A stretch of 53,697 nt of DNA. Source: Catenaria anguillulae PL171 (Eukaryota > Blastocladiomycota > Blastocladiomycetes > Blastocladiales > Catenariaceae). The notes under the pieces were generated by a model. It worked only from the letters and a program-made list of their open reading frames with translations. It did not search any database and was not told the DNA's origin. The first letter of the stretch is position 1. Every line of letters starts with the position of its first letter. The stretch lies in the NCBI GenBank assembly GCA_002102555.1, contig MCFL01000168.1:1-53697 (forward strand), written 5' to 3'. The position numbers were made by a program, and so were the translations under genes. Of this stretch, positions 32,101-42,028 are shown in pieces.

Positions 32101-35100
32101 GCCGCAAGAATGTGGCGTACTGAACGAGTGCCGCCTTGATGCGATCCTTCCACTGAAGCTCGGCCAACAAATCCGTCACCTTGACCTTTTCTTTGACATC
32201 CCAATCGTCCCAATCCCTGGTCCTCTGCGCGAGCGTCGCATACAAGATACGCAAGTGCGACAGGAAATGCGCAGCACGATTCTGCCCAACCAAATGCCGG
32301 ACGAGCGCCTGGGTCGATCGTGCGCGCACCTTGAGCGGATCCTCGCCCTTCCTGCCCTGATGGTTGAACACATCCGACGAGGCAATTGACGACGTGAGCA
32401 GCCGCCGCGTAACGCACGGCGCAGACTCGAGCGCGCGAATGTGTTGTGCAGAGACATCTTGGATCACAGGAATGCCGGCCATGCTGGCCACCAGGTCAGA
32501 GAGCATTTGTGCATCGGCCAGTCCAAACGCCGACTGACCACGGTCGACGGAATCCACATGGTCCAGAAACGCCATGAGCGGATCCATGTCGGTTTCGGGT
32601 GAGTTTGTCAGCCAGGCAGCCATGAATTGCGACGTGTTGATCCACCACGACTCGAGATTGATACCGTCATCCTTGAGCGCATACCCAATCGCCGACTTGA
32701 CCAAGAGCGGCGCGTTGCGCCCAGCAGCTTGTGATGACACGTACACATTGGCCTTGCCCGCGGGATCCGCAAGCGCCGCCAAAAATGTATACATGAGCAC
32801 ATCCATGCCGAGCGGATCGAGGTACCGCAAACACTCAAGCAGCGGGGCGCCCAGATTGTCGTAGCTCATGATGGTCGCCACAATGCGGTTCAGCACAGGA
32901 ACCGGGTTGCCGAGCGCCAGCTTGCCGAGCTTGCGCACATATGTGTGCACCACGTCCTTTGAGATGCGCTTCATCCAGTACCGCACCGTGGCATCCACTT
33001 GATCGCCCATGGCACGCACCAGCGGGCCCGCGGATCCGCTGCTTGAATTGCCATACACGTCCCGAGGCATGCTTGCGTAGAGGGCAAACCTGCGATCGGC
33101 CGGCCAAGACTTGATGAGATGCCAGATGGCGCGCGAAAGCGACACGTTGCGCTCACCCAAGATCATGGCGGGAAGCAAGTAGCGCTTGAGCACATGGTCG
33201 ACGGACACACCGACTTGAGACATGAGCACGGGCGACCGGTCCATGCACAGTGTGCACAGGCGCGAGGCGATTGCGGGACGTAGGTACAAATGCTCGGGAA
33301 CGAGATCGAGCAGAGTGAAGACAAACGTCAAGTCGCCCACGGGGACATTGGTAGCCCATCTCGGATAAAAGAAGCGCTGGACGCCACGGCGGAACGCGGT
33401 AAACACGGTCGGCACGGCGGTAGCACCTGTTTGCGCCTCGTCGTCGTCGGCTTGTTCGCACTGCTTGCGCGTGGCCACGTCCAACACGCGCAACACCTGC
33501 CTGGCCACGGGCGGAAACACATTGCACCAGTCCACATCCGGGTAGGTTGCCATGACCTTGGTGGCACTGCCAACATCCCCGATCGCAAGCATAGACACGA
33601 GCAGCGAAGCGATGGCGACCGCCAACCGTTTGGCAGACACCTGCTCAGGTGTTAATGTGTCTCCATCCGCGTTTGCTACGGGCTTGCCATCCCTCGGCTT
33701 GACATACGTCGGCTTGCCCATCAAGTCGCCTTGGTCGACAGACGGGCGTGCGTCCACGAGCGGTATGCTCACCACGTCCTGCATCCTCGGGCCCTCGGCC
33801 GGTTCCACGAAATGCGCAAGCAGGTGTGGCAGTTGAACGACGCCGTGGCGCACGAGGAGGGCCACGGCCAGGTACATGTTGCGAAGCAAGGGCGTCGAGT
33901 TGTTGAGTGCCTTGTCAATGAATGTCGCGGCGTATCCACGGTCGCGGTCCGTACTGCTGGTTGATGTCGACGGTGCCGACATCGCTGATGATGCGGTGGC
34001 CGAGGCGGAGCCGTCTCCCATGAACTTTGGAACGTCATTGGCATACACGTCCAGGGTGCGGTCGAGACGGTTGATGTAGGCGTCGCGCGTGGACGTGAGT
34101 GTGTCTGCGCGGAACTGGTCCAGGTCTTCGACCGTGAGCGGTGGCGGCGGGACACCCGGCGTGTGCTGCGCGATTAGCGGAACGTAGTGAGATTCATGGA
34201 TGGGCCCTCGTCACGATGACATGAATGTTGACTGTGCACGTACTGATCCCATCATGCGCAGCGTCATGCCTGCTATTTGGGAGACTTGATTAAACTGCAG
34301 CTTGACAAATAGGGCAAGGAACAAGGGCCAGTGTGTTGCGATGCGCACAGCGAAAGCACGCAACAGCGTTTCGGCAACGCGCACGCGGGACAGCAAGTGA
34401 ATGGCTGCCCGGAAAAGACGGAAAAGAATGATTAAGTTTTCGAATCAAGCTGAAAATAAGGCTAAAACCGGCATACCAATGATTTGATCCACCTTTCTCC
34501 ACACGTCTTCAGCAAGCTTGACAACTGCTGGGTGCGTGTGGTCTGCCTCGGGCGGTACAGACAATGGCGCCTGCAGCACTTCGCTGAGGACGAACATGAG
34601 GTTCATGAAGCCCTCGGGGGCCTCCATGGCGAGTGAGTAGATTGGCAAAGTAAACAGGTTGAGAGTGCGGTGCTGCTGAACAATGCGTTCGGCCGATTTG
34701 CGCTCAATGGCATGGCCAGCGTGGAGGAGAGGCATGGACAGGGATTCAATCAGGAGGTGCGATGGGAACCAGGTGGCGGCCTAGACGCAATTGTCAAAAA
34801 AAAAAGCCGATGTCAGCCAGTTTTGGGTGTGAAGCAAAAGATCATGTAAACGCACATGAAGGCTTCCGACAAGCAGAACTAGCGCTTCGGGCTTGGACTC
34901 GCCAGGGTACTGGCCATCGATTACACACAGTTGGTGCTTGATGGTGACAAAGAAGTCATTGAGCGCCACAAGCACCTGGTGCTCGATCGATGTCGGCGAC
35001 GTAAGACTGTTGCTGCTGCTGCTTTTGACGTGGCCATCCTCTTCGCTACTGGGCGACGCCGCGTCGACATCCATAGCATCTTGGCTCGTATGCGACGAGG

Positions 35101-35496
35101 TGGCGGCCTGTAACTTGGCACGTCTAAATGCAACGTTTGGGTCGATCTCGCGGCGTAGCAGGTGAAAGATTTCAGACAGATACTGCACGAGCGCGGCCGG
35201 GTCAAGCAGGTCCGGGTTTGGGGAAACGGGTTTGAGACTCGGGTCGAGAGAAACAAAAAGGGTGCGAATTACGTTTGCCTTGAGGGCGGGCGTCCATTGT
35301 GGTGGGGTGCCGGCGAGCCGGGTGAGGGTTCCTAGCCTGCGAGCAAACGAATGGCCACCGAAGATGGTCAGATCATGCTTGATGAGCAGCAGTTGGCAAG
35401 GATGGGACGACAGGGTGGCCCGAGGTCAATTGAAAAGAGTACTGACAGGTCCCGCTGGGCTTGCTCATTCGATTGCGCAGACTGTGGTGATTGCAT
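29117..35496 (-). CDS. tho2: THO complex subunit 2
   Basis: Largest scaffold of the nuclear THO/TREX complex, which couples transcription to mRNA packaging and export and guards against R-loops. Exons 35496-35447, 35336-34856, 34780-34477, 34404-34244 and 34165-29117; phases all close, 2014 residues, longer than human THOC2 (about 1,600). The body is alpha-helical and includes family blocks such as PLLECLRYLDPLGMDVL, LVASMAGIPVIQDVSAQHI and FWRLRLYHVRFEPSVYLP, then a long charged coiled coil. A Glu/Ser/Ala-rich insert (encoded about 31250-31750) splits the Tho2 domain, whose end is seen as NTINLFKALTTARVFP and LERKLINEPPRR. The last about 450 residues are a disordered Arg-Asp/Arg-Ser tail that probably binds RNA. 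The first 50-base exon is inferred from phase and a GTCAGT donor and is the least certain part. Confidence 0.88.
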
Positions 35497-36789
35497 TGTA
35501 AGTCAAGTGGCCATACAAATGGCTCTTTTGCGGTTTGTTCATGTGTGATCGATTTGGCTCGTTCAGTTGGACGGCAGGGCAGATCTGCGCCAGATGGGAC
35601 CTCGATCTTGCCGCCTCTCCGACTGCCCCAAGCCCCACTGGAGCTGCCCAGGTTTATCCTTCCATCTCCTCCACCTGCTGAGCCTTGTACTTATGACTGC
35701 ATAGCCCAGCAATGAAACAGTTGAAGGGCTCCCACCAGCAGAGGCATAATAATGAAAGTGTTCACGGTCAGAGAAAGGAGGTCGTTGTTCGCGACCCTGT
35801 TCGCATTGTCTGACGCGCAACTTCCATTCGCGTAAACCATCATCAAGCTCGCTGTGAATCTATGACATGACTTCCATACTCAAGTACGTTGCCCAATCCT
35901 CGATGCAATCGCTCGATCTGTCACCTATCCGCGACGACTAACTCGTGACATGCCCGAGACAGTATATACCACGTCGTCATGCCCTCCTGTCGCCTGCCAT
36001 CTTCATTTCGATCCCATCACAATTTCGGAAGCTGATGTAGGATGAAGGCAATGGGCTATGAGTCCTGTCTTCATCCCATGGGCACGAGCCAACGCCGCAG
36101 TGTACACAGGTATCCATCCCTTTGGGTACTTGTCTCCTCAGTTTGGGAAAGAGGAGTTGGAGGAAGGATCAGGCATTGTGGTACCGGGTTCTCATTCTGC
36201 TTGCTGCCTCGAAGAATAAGAGCCCAATACCGATCCTACCTCCAAGACACTGGGTGTTACTCATGATTGCTTGGCACGTGTGCGCCCTGTGAGCTTGCCC
36301 ACTGCAACTCCTCGCCTCATTGGCTCAAGTAGTCAGGTGTCCGTGAAAGCCACGCATCTGGGCGATTAGCGCAGGAATCGGGCGAATGGCGGAGGGTTCT
36401 GTAACCCAGCGTCTTAGATATTCGCCATGTCGTCTTATACCTGCAACCTTCTTCCGCTGCTGCTTCCGACACACTCGATTGTGATGTGCCCGATCCCTCG
36501 GTTGAGCTGCGCAGGCGACAGTGGGCTTACTCAGATTCGTTTCCACCGCATCTTGCACTTTATTCTCATGCGTGCTGCAGTGATTGCTGAACGCACTTCC
36601 GTGAGCTCCTTCCATGGCTTCGCGGGGGTGTTGCCTCACCTCCAGCTGCTTGATTGTGTTTATCTTGCTATTTATCAGGAGCACTTGGATCTTATGATAA
36701 CATACTTGAGGAACTCGGGTGAAAAGGCACAAAGCGACACTGCCTGCCGATAGGTCGCGTGTGGGCAAGCAGAAATTGTAATTGTCACA
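35497..36789. other. Intergenic, THO2 promoter side
   Basis: About 1.3 kb. A minus-strand frame (36325-36768) and short plus-strand frames exist, but none shows a domain, good composition or splice context. Probably the THO2 promoter plus the 3' flank of the exopolyphosphatase. Confidence 0.45.
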
Positions 36790-37950
36790 CTACAGATCAA
36801 CCAGGACGCGATGCAATAGCGGCTGCAGCACCTTCCTTGACACATGCTTTCCCACATCGTACACAACCAATTGCCCCTGAGCATGAACCTGTCCAGCCGC
36901 CTCCTTGACTTGCAACCCACTTGTCTCCTCCTTGGTCATCAACACCTCTACAACTGCCTGCTCACGTCCACGATGACCACTCACAACAGCCAATTGCCGA
37001 TGAAACCCGCCCTCCTGATCCTCAAACGCCGTCAAAATGTACAGCGAGTGCAACCCACGATCTCTCGCGTATCCCAACGCCTGGTCCAGCACACCGGCGC
37101 TGCCATCGCGCTCAATCCACTTGTGCAAGTCCCACATGACACTGGCCATACCATACTTGCTGCCGCCCTCACGCAACGCAAACTCCTTGTAATCCTTGCG
37201 CAACAGATCTGCGCTCGACAAGTGCGAAATGTCTGCCTTTGCCTTGAGCATGGCCGCGTACAGAGCACTTGTATCCAAGGTGCCTTCGGGTAGCCACGAC
37301 AGGCACGCCGCCGCAGCGTCCGCGTCAACATCGGTGGCGCGCAGCATAGCGCGGTTCAGGTTGATGGTATCGAGCAAAATGGGTCCAAGGGCAAGACGGG
37401 CGACCTCGGCCTTGGTGTTTGCGTCCAGCGAGGCAGCAGTGAAGCAGTCGCGCACAACCAGGGATGTTGCGGATCCGACGGGTTCAATGACGCGCGGGTT
37501 AGCGGTGGAAAAGGCGCCAGAGTCTACATGGTGGTCAACGATGGCCGCAACGTGTGGGGCGAGGTGGGCAAGCGATGGCGGGAGCGAGTTGAAGTCGGCG
37601 AGTGCCAGTTTGGGTTTGCATGCCGAGTCGGAGGCGATCGAGGAGTAGATGCGGTCGAGGTCGTCGGAAAAGAAGAGGTCGCGGTGTGGGTCAATGCCGA
37701 GCAACGAGAGAAAGTAGGTGATTTCGGTGCGCAGCAAAATGTCGGCGCGCGGAATGGGCAGAATGGGCGCGGCGAGTTGCTTTTGGGAGGTGAAGAGGGA
37801 GAAGGCATAGAGCAGCGATGAGACGGCAGAGTCGAGGTCGGCCGACTCGTTGCCGAGGACGACCCAGCCGAGGCTGGCCCCGGAGCCTGGCCGCAGGGCA
37901 GAGCGGACAGTCGACAAGAATGCCGGGATGAGGCTGAGCTGGGCCTTCAT
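36790..37950 (-). CDS. ppx1: Exopolyphosphatase (PPX1/prune-type DHH phosphoesterase)
   Basis: Metal-dependent enzyme that removes terminal phosphates from inorganic polyphosphate; cytosolic or mitochondrial in yeast. 386 residues in one exon, close to yeast Ppx1 (397). DHH-domain motifs are in order: VLGNESADLDSAVSS (metal-binding Asp pair), LADFNSLP, the signature DHH in IVDHHVDSGAF, then a Thr/Ser-rich segment and LGPILLDTINLN with the later metal-binding Asp. The C-terminal DHHA2 domain is recognisable by RKDYKEF and GMASVMWDLHKW. No targeting peptide is evident. The start codon lies 286 bases from the divergent mitochondrial IF-3 gene. Confidence 0.92.
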   Translation of the reverse strand: MKAQLSLIPAFLSTVRSALRPGSGASLGWVVLGNESADLDSAVSSLLYAFSLFTSQKQLAAPILPIPRADILLRTEITYFLSLLGIDPHRDLFFSDDLDRIYSSIASDSACKPKLALADFNSLPPSLAHLAPHVAAIVDHHVDSGAFSTANPRVIEPVGSATSLVVRDCFTAASLDANTKAEVARLALGPILLDTINLNRAMLRATDVDADAAAACLSWLPEGTLDTSALYAAMLKAKADISHLSSADLLRKDYKEFALREGGSKYGMASVMWDLHKWIERDGSAGVLDQALGYARDRGLHSLYILTAFEDQEGGFHRQLAVVSGHRGREQAVVEVLMTKEETSGLQVKEAAGQVHAQGQLVVYDVGKHVSRKVLQPLLHRVLVDL

Positions 37951-38236
37951 TGTGAGCTATGCATGGATGGACCGTTACAGAGACGGCCGATACCTGTATT
38001 TCCCTGTCCGACTGTCCTGGGCAGGGCGTTGGCGTTGATGGACTGGGAGAAAATCCTCCGTTCGTTGGATCGGAGGCCCGTTTCGAGGTCTTGAAGAGTC
38101 GAAACACTGGTCGTACGCAACACCGGCACTGCTCTGAGCCAAATTGAGAATGAAATGAAATGGAAAAATCTCAAGCAATACTCCATGAAAGCACAAAAGA
38201 CCTCGTGAAATCACCTCCTGATCCCATCTACTCAAC
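37951..38236. promoter_or_regulatory. Divergent promoter, PPX1 / mtIF3
   Basis: 286 bases separate two divergent start codons; inferred shared promoter. No known operator recognised. Confidence 0.5.
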
Positions 38237-39016
38237 ATGAACCCAGTATCCAGCTTTGCACTCCTCTGCCGAGGCCTGTCATCCTTGTCGCGGCCCACAC
38301 TCCGCCAATCCTGCCTCGGTGCACCCAAGCTCTCCTTGGCAGCAACACGGCTCCACTTGTCCACTTCCGTTCCCGCGCTCTACGCGGCCAAGCCACCCTC
38401 TGGCCCCCTCAAAAACGACTCGCTGCTCGCCCACCTCACCTCATCGCCGCGCTCTCCGCCCTCACCCATTGTCTTCTTCATTGACGAGGCAGGCAAAGAC
38501 CAAGGCCAACATGACCTGCGCACGCTGCTGTCGTCGACTGACCGCTCCACCCACGACCTCGTTCAAGTTGCCACGCGACCCAACCCAACCATTGGTCTGC
38601 CGCCCATCCCGATTGTTAAACTGATTTCACGCAAAGCTCAGATCGATAAACTCAAATCTGCAGCCGCCGCCAAAAAGGCAGCGGTGGCGCCCGAGCAGAC
38701 AGAAAAGGAGGTTCAGGTTGGATCCAAGGTCGCGCAGGCAGACTTGAAGGTCAAGGGAAACAAGGCCCGCGACTTTTTGAGCAAAGGGTATCGTGTCAAG
38801 CTCACGGTCGTGCACAAGCCGGGCAGTCCGAGGGACAGCAAGTACGAGGTGATGCAATTGTTGTTGGATCACGTTAATGATCTTGTAGCAAATGTGGTCA
38901 AGCCTGCACATGACGTGGGCCGCAATTGGTGCACGATTGTTGTGGGCAAGAAACCCGTAGCGGCGGGCGAGGCAAAGAAAAAGCCAGTAGAGACCAGCAC
39001 TGAGCAGAAAGCCTGA
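38237..39016 (+). CDS. aim23: Mitochondrial translation initiation factor IF-3
   Basis: Binds the small mitochondrial ribosomal subunit, keeps subunits apart and proofreads initiator tRNA. 259 residues, one exon. The first about 45 residues are rich in Arg, Ser and Leu without acidic residues (mitochondrial presequence). A divergent N-terminal IF3 domain (PIVFFIDEAGKDQG..DLRTLL) leads through a linker into the C-terminal domain, recognised by EVQVGSKVAQADLKVKGNKA and ARDFLSKGYRVKLTVVHKPG, the counterparts of the bacterial I..HD...K...A..FL..G..V.v.. pattern. The C-terminus has a Lys-rich mitochondrial extension. The sequence is diverged, as in yeast Aim23, so the gene name is tentative. Confidence 0.85.
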   Translation: MNPVSSFALLCRGLSSLSRPTLRQSCLGAPKLSLAATRLHLSTSVPALYAAKPPSGPLKNDSLLAHLTSSPRSPPSPIVFFIDEAGKDQGQHDLRTLLSSTDRSTHDLVQVATRPNPTIGLPPIPIVKLISRKAQIDKLKSAAAAKKAAVAPEQTEKEVQVGSKVAQADLKVKGNKARDFLSKGYRVKLTVVHKPGSPRDSKYEVMQLLLDHVNDLVANVVKPAHDVGRNWCTIVVGKKPVAAGEAKKKPVETSTEQKA

Positions 39017-39326
39017 TGCAAGGGTTGTCACATGTAAAAATCGGTTTGGTTGGTCATGAAGTAAGTGCTCGTTAGACGGCCTATTGTATACGCTTGTAAA
39101 TATTTAGTTTGTGCGACGAAACACGAAAAAGAAATCACTTCCATCAAGTTGGAAACAACACAGTCAACCGCGTGTCGGCGTGAAGGGGTGGGAACCAGGG
39201 TGAGAGGTAAGAGAAACCAAAATAGGAGATGGGGTAATCTTGTCGAGAGGTAGGTATTTATGTGCAACCGCAGACAAGCAAAGTGTCTGCGAGGAAGGAT
39301 GGTGGATCAGGATGAAATGAGCCCAT
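39017..39326. other. Convergent intergenic region
   Basis: About 310 bases between the 3' ends of mtIF3 and homocitrate synthase; no gene or clear terminator structure seen. Confidence 0.5.
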
Positions 39327-40877
39327 TCAAACCACAGCAGATGTGGGCATGGACGCCGCACTCGCGGTGGCCGACTCGCCCGCCAACAAGCACGCAGCCG
39401 AATCCACACTGCTCAACCCGGGCTTGGCACTTCCGACGATAACGCGCTGTTGCTGTTGTTGCTCGACAAACCCCCGAATCAGCTCATCGACCTTTTCCAA
39501 GCCCAGCGTGCCCTCGCAATCGGCGCGCTCCTTGACCACCCTTGTGATCTCCTTGCATCCCGCCTCATCCACAACACTTGCCAACCCAAGCATGTCGACC
39601 CTGGCCTTGATGGCGTTCCACCCAGTCAACCGATGCCCGATGGCAACCGTCCTCGTGACCCCGAAATCCTCGGGATTGAGCACCTCGTACGTTGCCGGAT
39701 TGTTCAACACGGCCTTTGAATGAATGCCGGCCTTGTGCACAAAACTTGCGGATCCCGTGATGTAATTGTTGAACGGCACCTGAATGCCAACGGCCTTGGC
39801 CACGAGCGCCTCGAGCGCGCCGAGTTGCCGCAACTGATACTTGCCCGTGACATAGTCGCGCGCCGCCGTGTACACCCTGGCCAACAATCCACCCAGCGGC
39901 GTGATTCCATTGCGCTCGCCAATGCCCAGCACACAGGTATCAATGTGGGTTGCGCCGGCCTCGAGCGCCGCATACGCATTGGCAATGGCACATCCCGTGT
40001 CATCGTGGAAGTGCGTTTCAATGTCACACGAGACAATGCCGCGCAGCGTGCGCACCAGGTCGTACACTTGGCGTGGGTCCGCACACCCGACCGTATCTGC
40101 AATGCCCACACGGTTCACACCCAGTCTGTCCACGTGCCGGTACAGTGACATGAGGTCGACCAGGTCCGACCGGAACGAGTCTTCGGACGAGAAGCGCACC
40201 TCGAGCCCGCGCGATTGGATGTATTGGATGACTTGGGTCGCTTGGTCCAGAATGGCCGCCATGGACTTGCCGTGCGAGTAGGTCCGCAGCAAGTGCGACG
40301 TGCCAATGACGACGCTGAGTCCGTCGACGCCTGCAGTTGCAAATTGCGCGTGAGTTCGTCAGAAAACATCAATCACAAAGACACATTGAGGAAGGACAAC
40401 GCACCAGTGTCGGCAGCAATTCGTGCATCATCGATGTGACACCGAATGTGGGCCAGCACCTTGGCCCGGAGGCCCAGCCGGCAAATGGCCTCGCAATCCG
40501 ATCGTGACTGTTCCGAGGCGGCGGGCGACGTGACCTCAATGTAATCCACTCCAAAGTCGTCCAAGGCGCGGGCAATCGCCAGCTTGGTTTGCGTGTCAAA
40601 GTGTGCGGTGGCGAATTGCTCACCCTCTGGAAATGGTAAAAGCAAAAAAATGAGCGAGTATCAAGAAAAGAGGCAGGGCACGAGGTTAAGGCGTGCTAGG
40701 AGAGTGCGGAGAGACGCACGTACCACGAAGGGTCGAGTCGATGATTGCGAAATTGGACACGCGAGAAAAGGAATCGGCGGGTCGTACGAGGACCGTGGGC
40801 ATGTGCGCCGTGGCGAGGCTGGCGGTCGGGATGGCGGGGCGATTAGGCGAGGTCATTGTGGTAGCGGGTGGACTCAT
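39327..40877 (-). CDS. lys21: Homocitrate synthase
   Basis: First enzyme of lysine synthesis by the fungal alpha-aminoadipate pathway: condenses acetyl-CoA with 2-oxoglutarate to homocitrate; in fungi found in nucleus and mitochondria and inhibited by lysine. Exons 40877-40724, 40626-40405 and 40330-39327, both introns phase 1; 459 residues. TIM-barrel motifs: the catalytic Arg-Glu of DSTLREGEQF is formed across the first junction, then [38 protein letters not shown], metal-binding [14 protein letters not shown] and [11 protein letters not shown], and [10 protein letters not shown] of the following domain. The first 40 residues are a Ser/Pro-rich extension of uncertain targeting. A Gln run near the C-terminus is a local peculiarity. 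The frame fit across both introns makes the model secure. Confidence 0.96.
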
Positions 40878-42028
40878 CTTGGTGGAAATGGAAGCGGGAG
40901 TGGAAGCGTGGAGGCGGATGAGATGTGGGAACGATGCTTTGGGCGAGTGGCTTGGTACAGGGTTGGTTGGTTGATTGACGGGAGTCGGAGCAGGCGGCGG
41001 GAATGTGCTGGGTATTTGTATCGGGGTGGGTGAGTGACCGTGGCCCTACCCGCAGCTGTGTTGTGCCTGGACGGGAGGGGTCTCTTGGTTACATTTTCTG
41101 TATGTGCTAGAGTCATCGTGGTGATGATCCATCACTTGTTCTTGGACCAGCCAAAGCGGAACGCGTGATGGATCTTTTTTCCTCTTCATTTTCATTTTCA
41201 AGCAGCACACATTCAGATCCAAATTGATGCTGCGTTGCCTCTCGGTTTGGGAAAAGAGTTGAGCTGGAATGAAGGAAATGAGTGTGCAGAAAAAGCTGTT
41301 TTTGGCCTTTCTCAGCGCTGCTTATGCGTCAAGCATCGATAAAAATTATCATGCATGCGCTCATTGAGAGATATCGCTGTGCAACCAAACGTTTTTACGG
41401 CCACGCTCACCCCGGCCGCCGTCGAGCCAACATTTGCAAACGCGAGCATGGGTCCACCTCGAGGTGCCACCGGCAGCTTGCGACCGCAATATTGCAACAT
41501 CTTTGCATGACTTATTGGCCGCTTGCCTTGTGCTGCCGCATGTCCTAGCCCTTAACTGTCCCCCAGCGGTTGGTCAATTGTACCGGTATGTCGTGCTCCC
41601 ATCCAGGGCCATCCGTGCAGCAAAACTGATGGGAAATGGCGATGATTCACACGTGGCGCGAAGGCCTGATCATCCATCAGTCAAGAGCGATCAGCTTGAC
41701 TCCAATTTTTCATCGCTGGTCATTTTGGTCGTTACATACATCGCTGCGACATCATGGACCTGCGCCTATCACAATGTGTACAAGTCAATGACGGCGGCGA
41801 TGCTATTCGCCCGTCCTAGTGACCCGGCTCTACCGGCACTTCCAATGCCGAGTATGAGGCTGAGCTCAAGCGGGCGGACTTGGCATCAGTGTACGGGGAA
41901 TCACTGTGTGTTTGATGTCCAATACGAAAACAGGCAAAATAATCACGGTGTTTATAATACATAGAATCAGGACTTAAGTGAGCGCTAGTTGACAAATGTA
42001 CATTCACGACAAGCGGTCAGATCCAAGC
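40878..42028. other. Intergenic, homocitrate synthase promoter side
   Basis: About 1.15 kb. A plus-strand frame at 41434-41964 was considered and not accepted: no domain, patchy composition. Likely holds the homocitrate synthase promoter and the NAF1 3' flank. Confidence 0.45.

Noticed and set aside
34166-34243. Alternative, shorter THO2 intron (33-37 bases) ending at 34211
   Set aside because: Would be far shorter than any other intron here; the 78-base intron ending in GCGCAG keeps the phase.
41434-41964. 176-codon plus-strand frame upstream of homocitrate synthase
   Set aside because: No family, uneven composition, lies in presumed promoter; no splice context.
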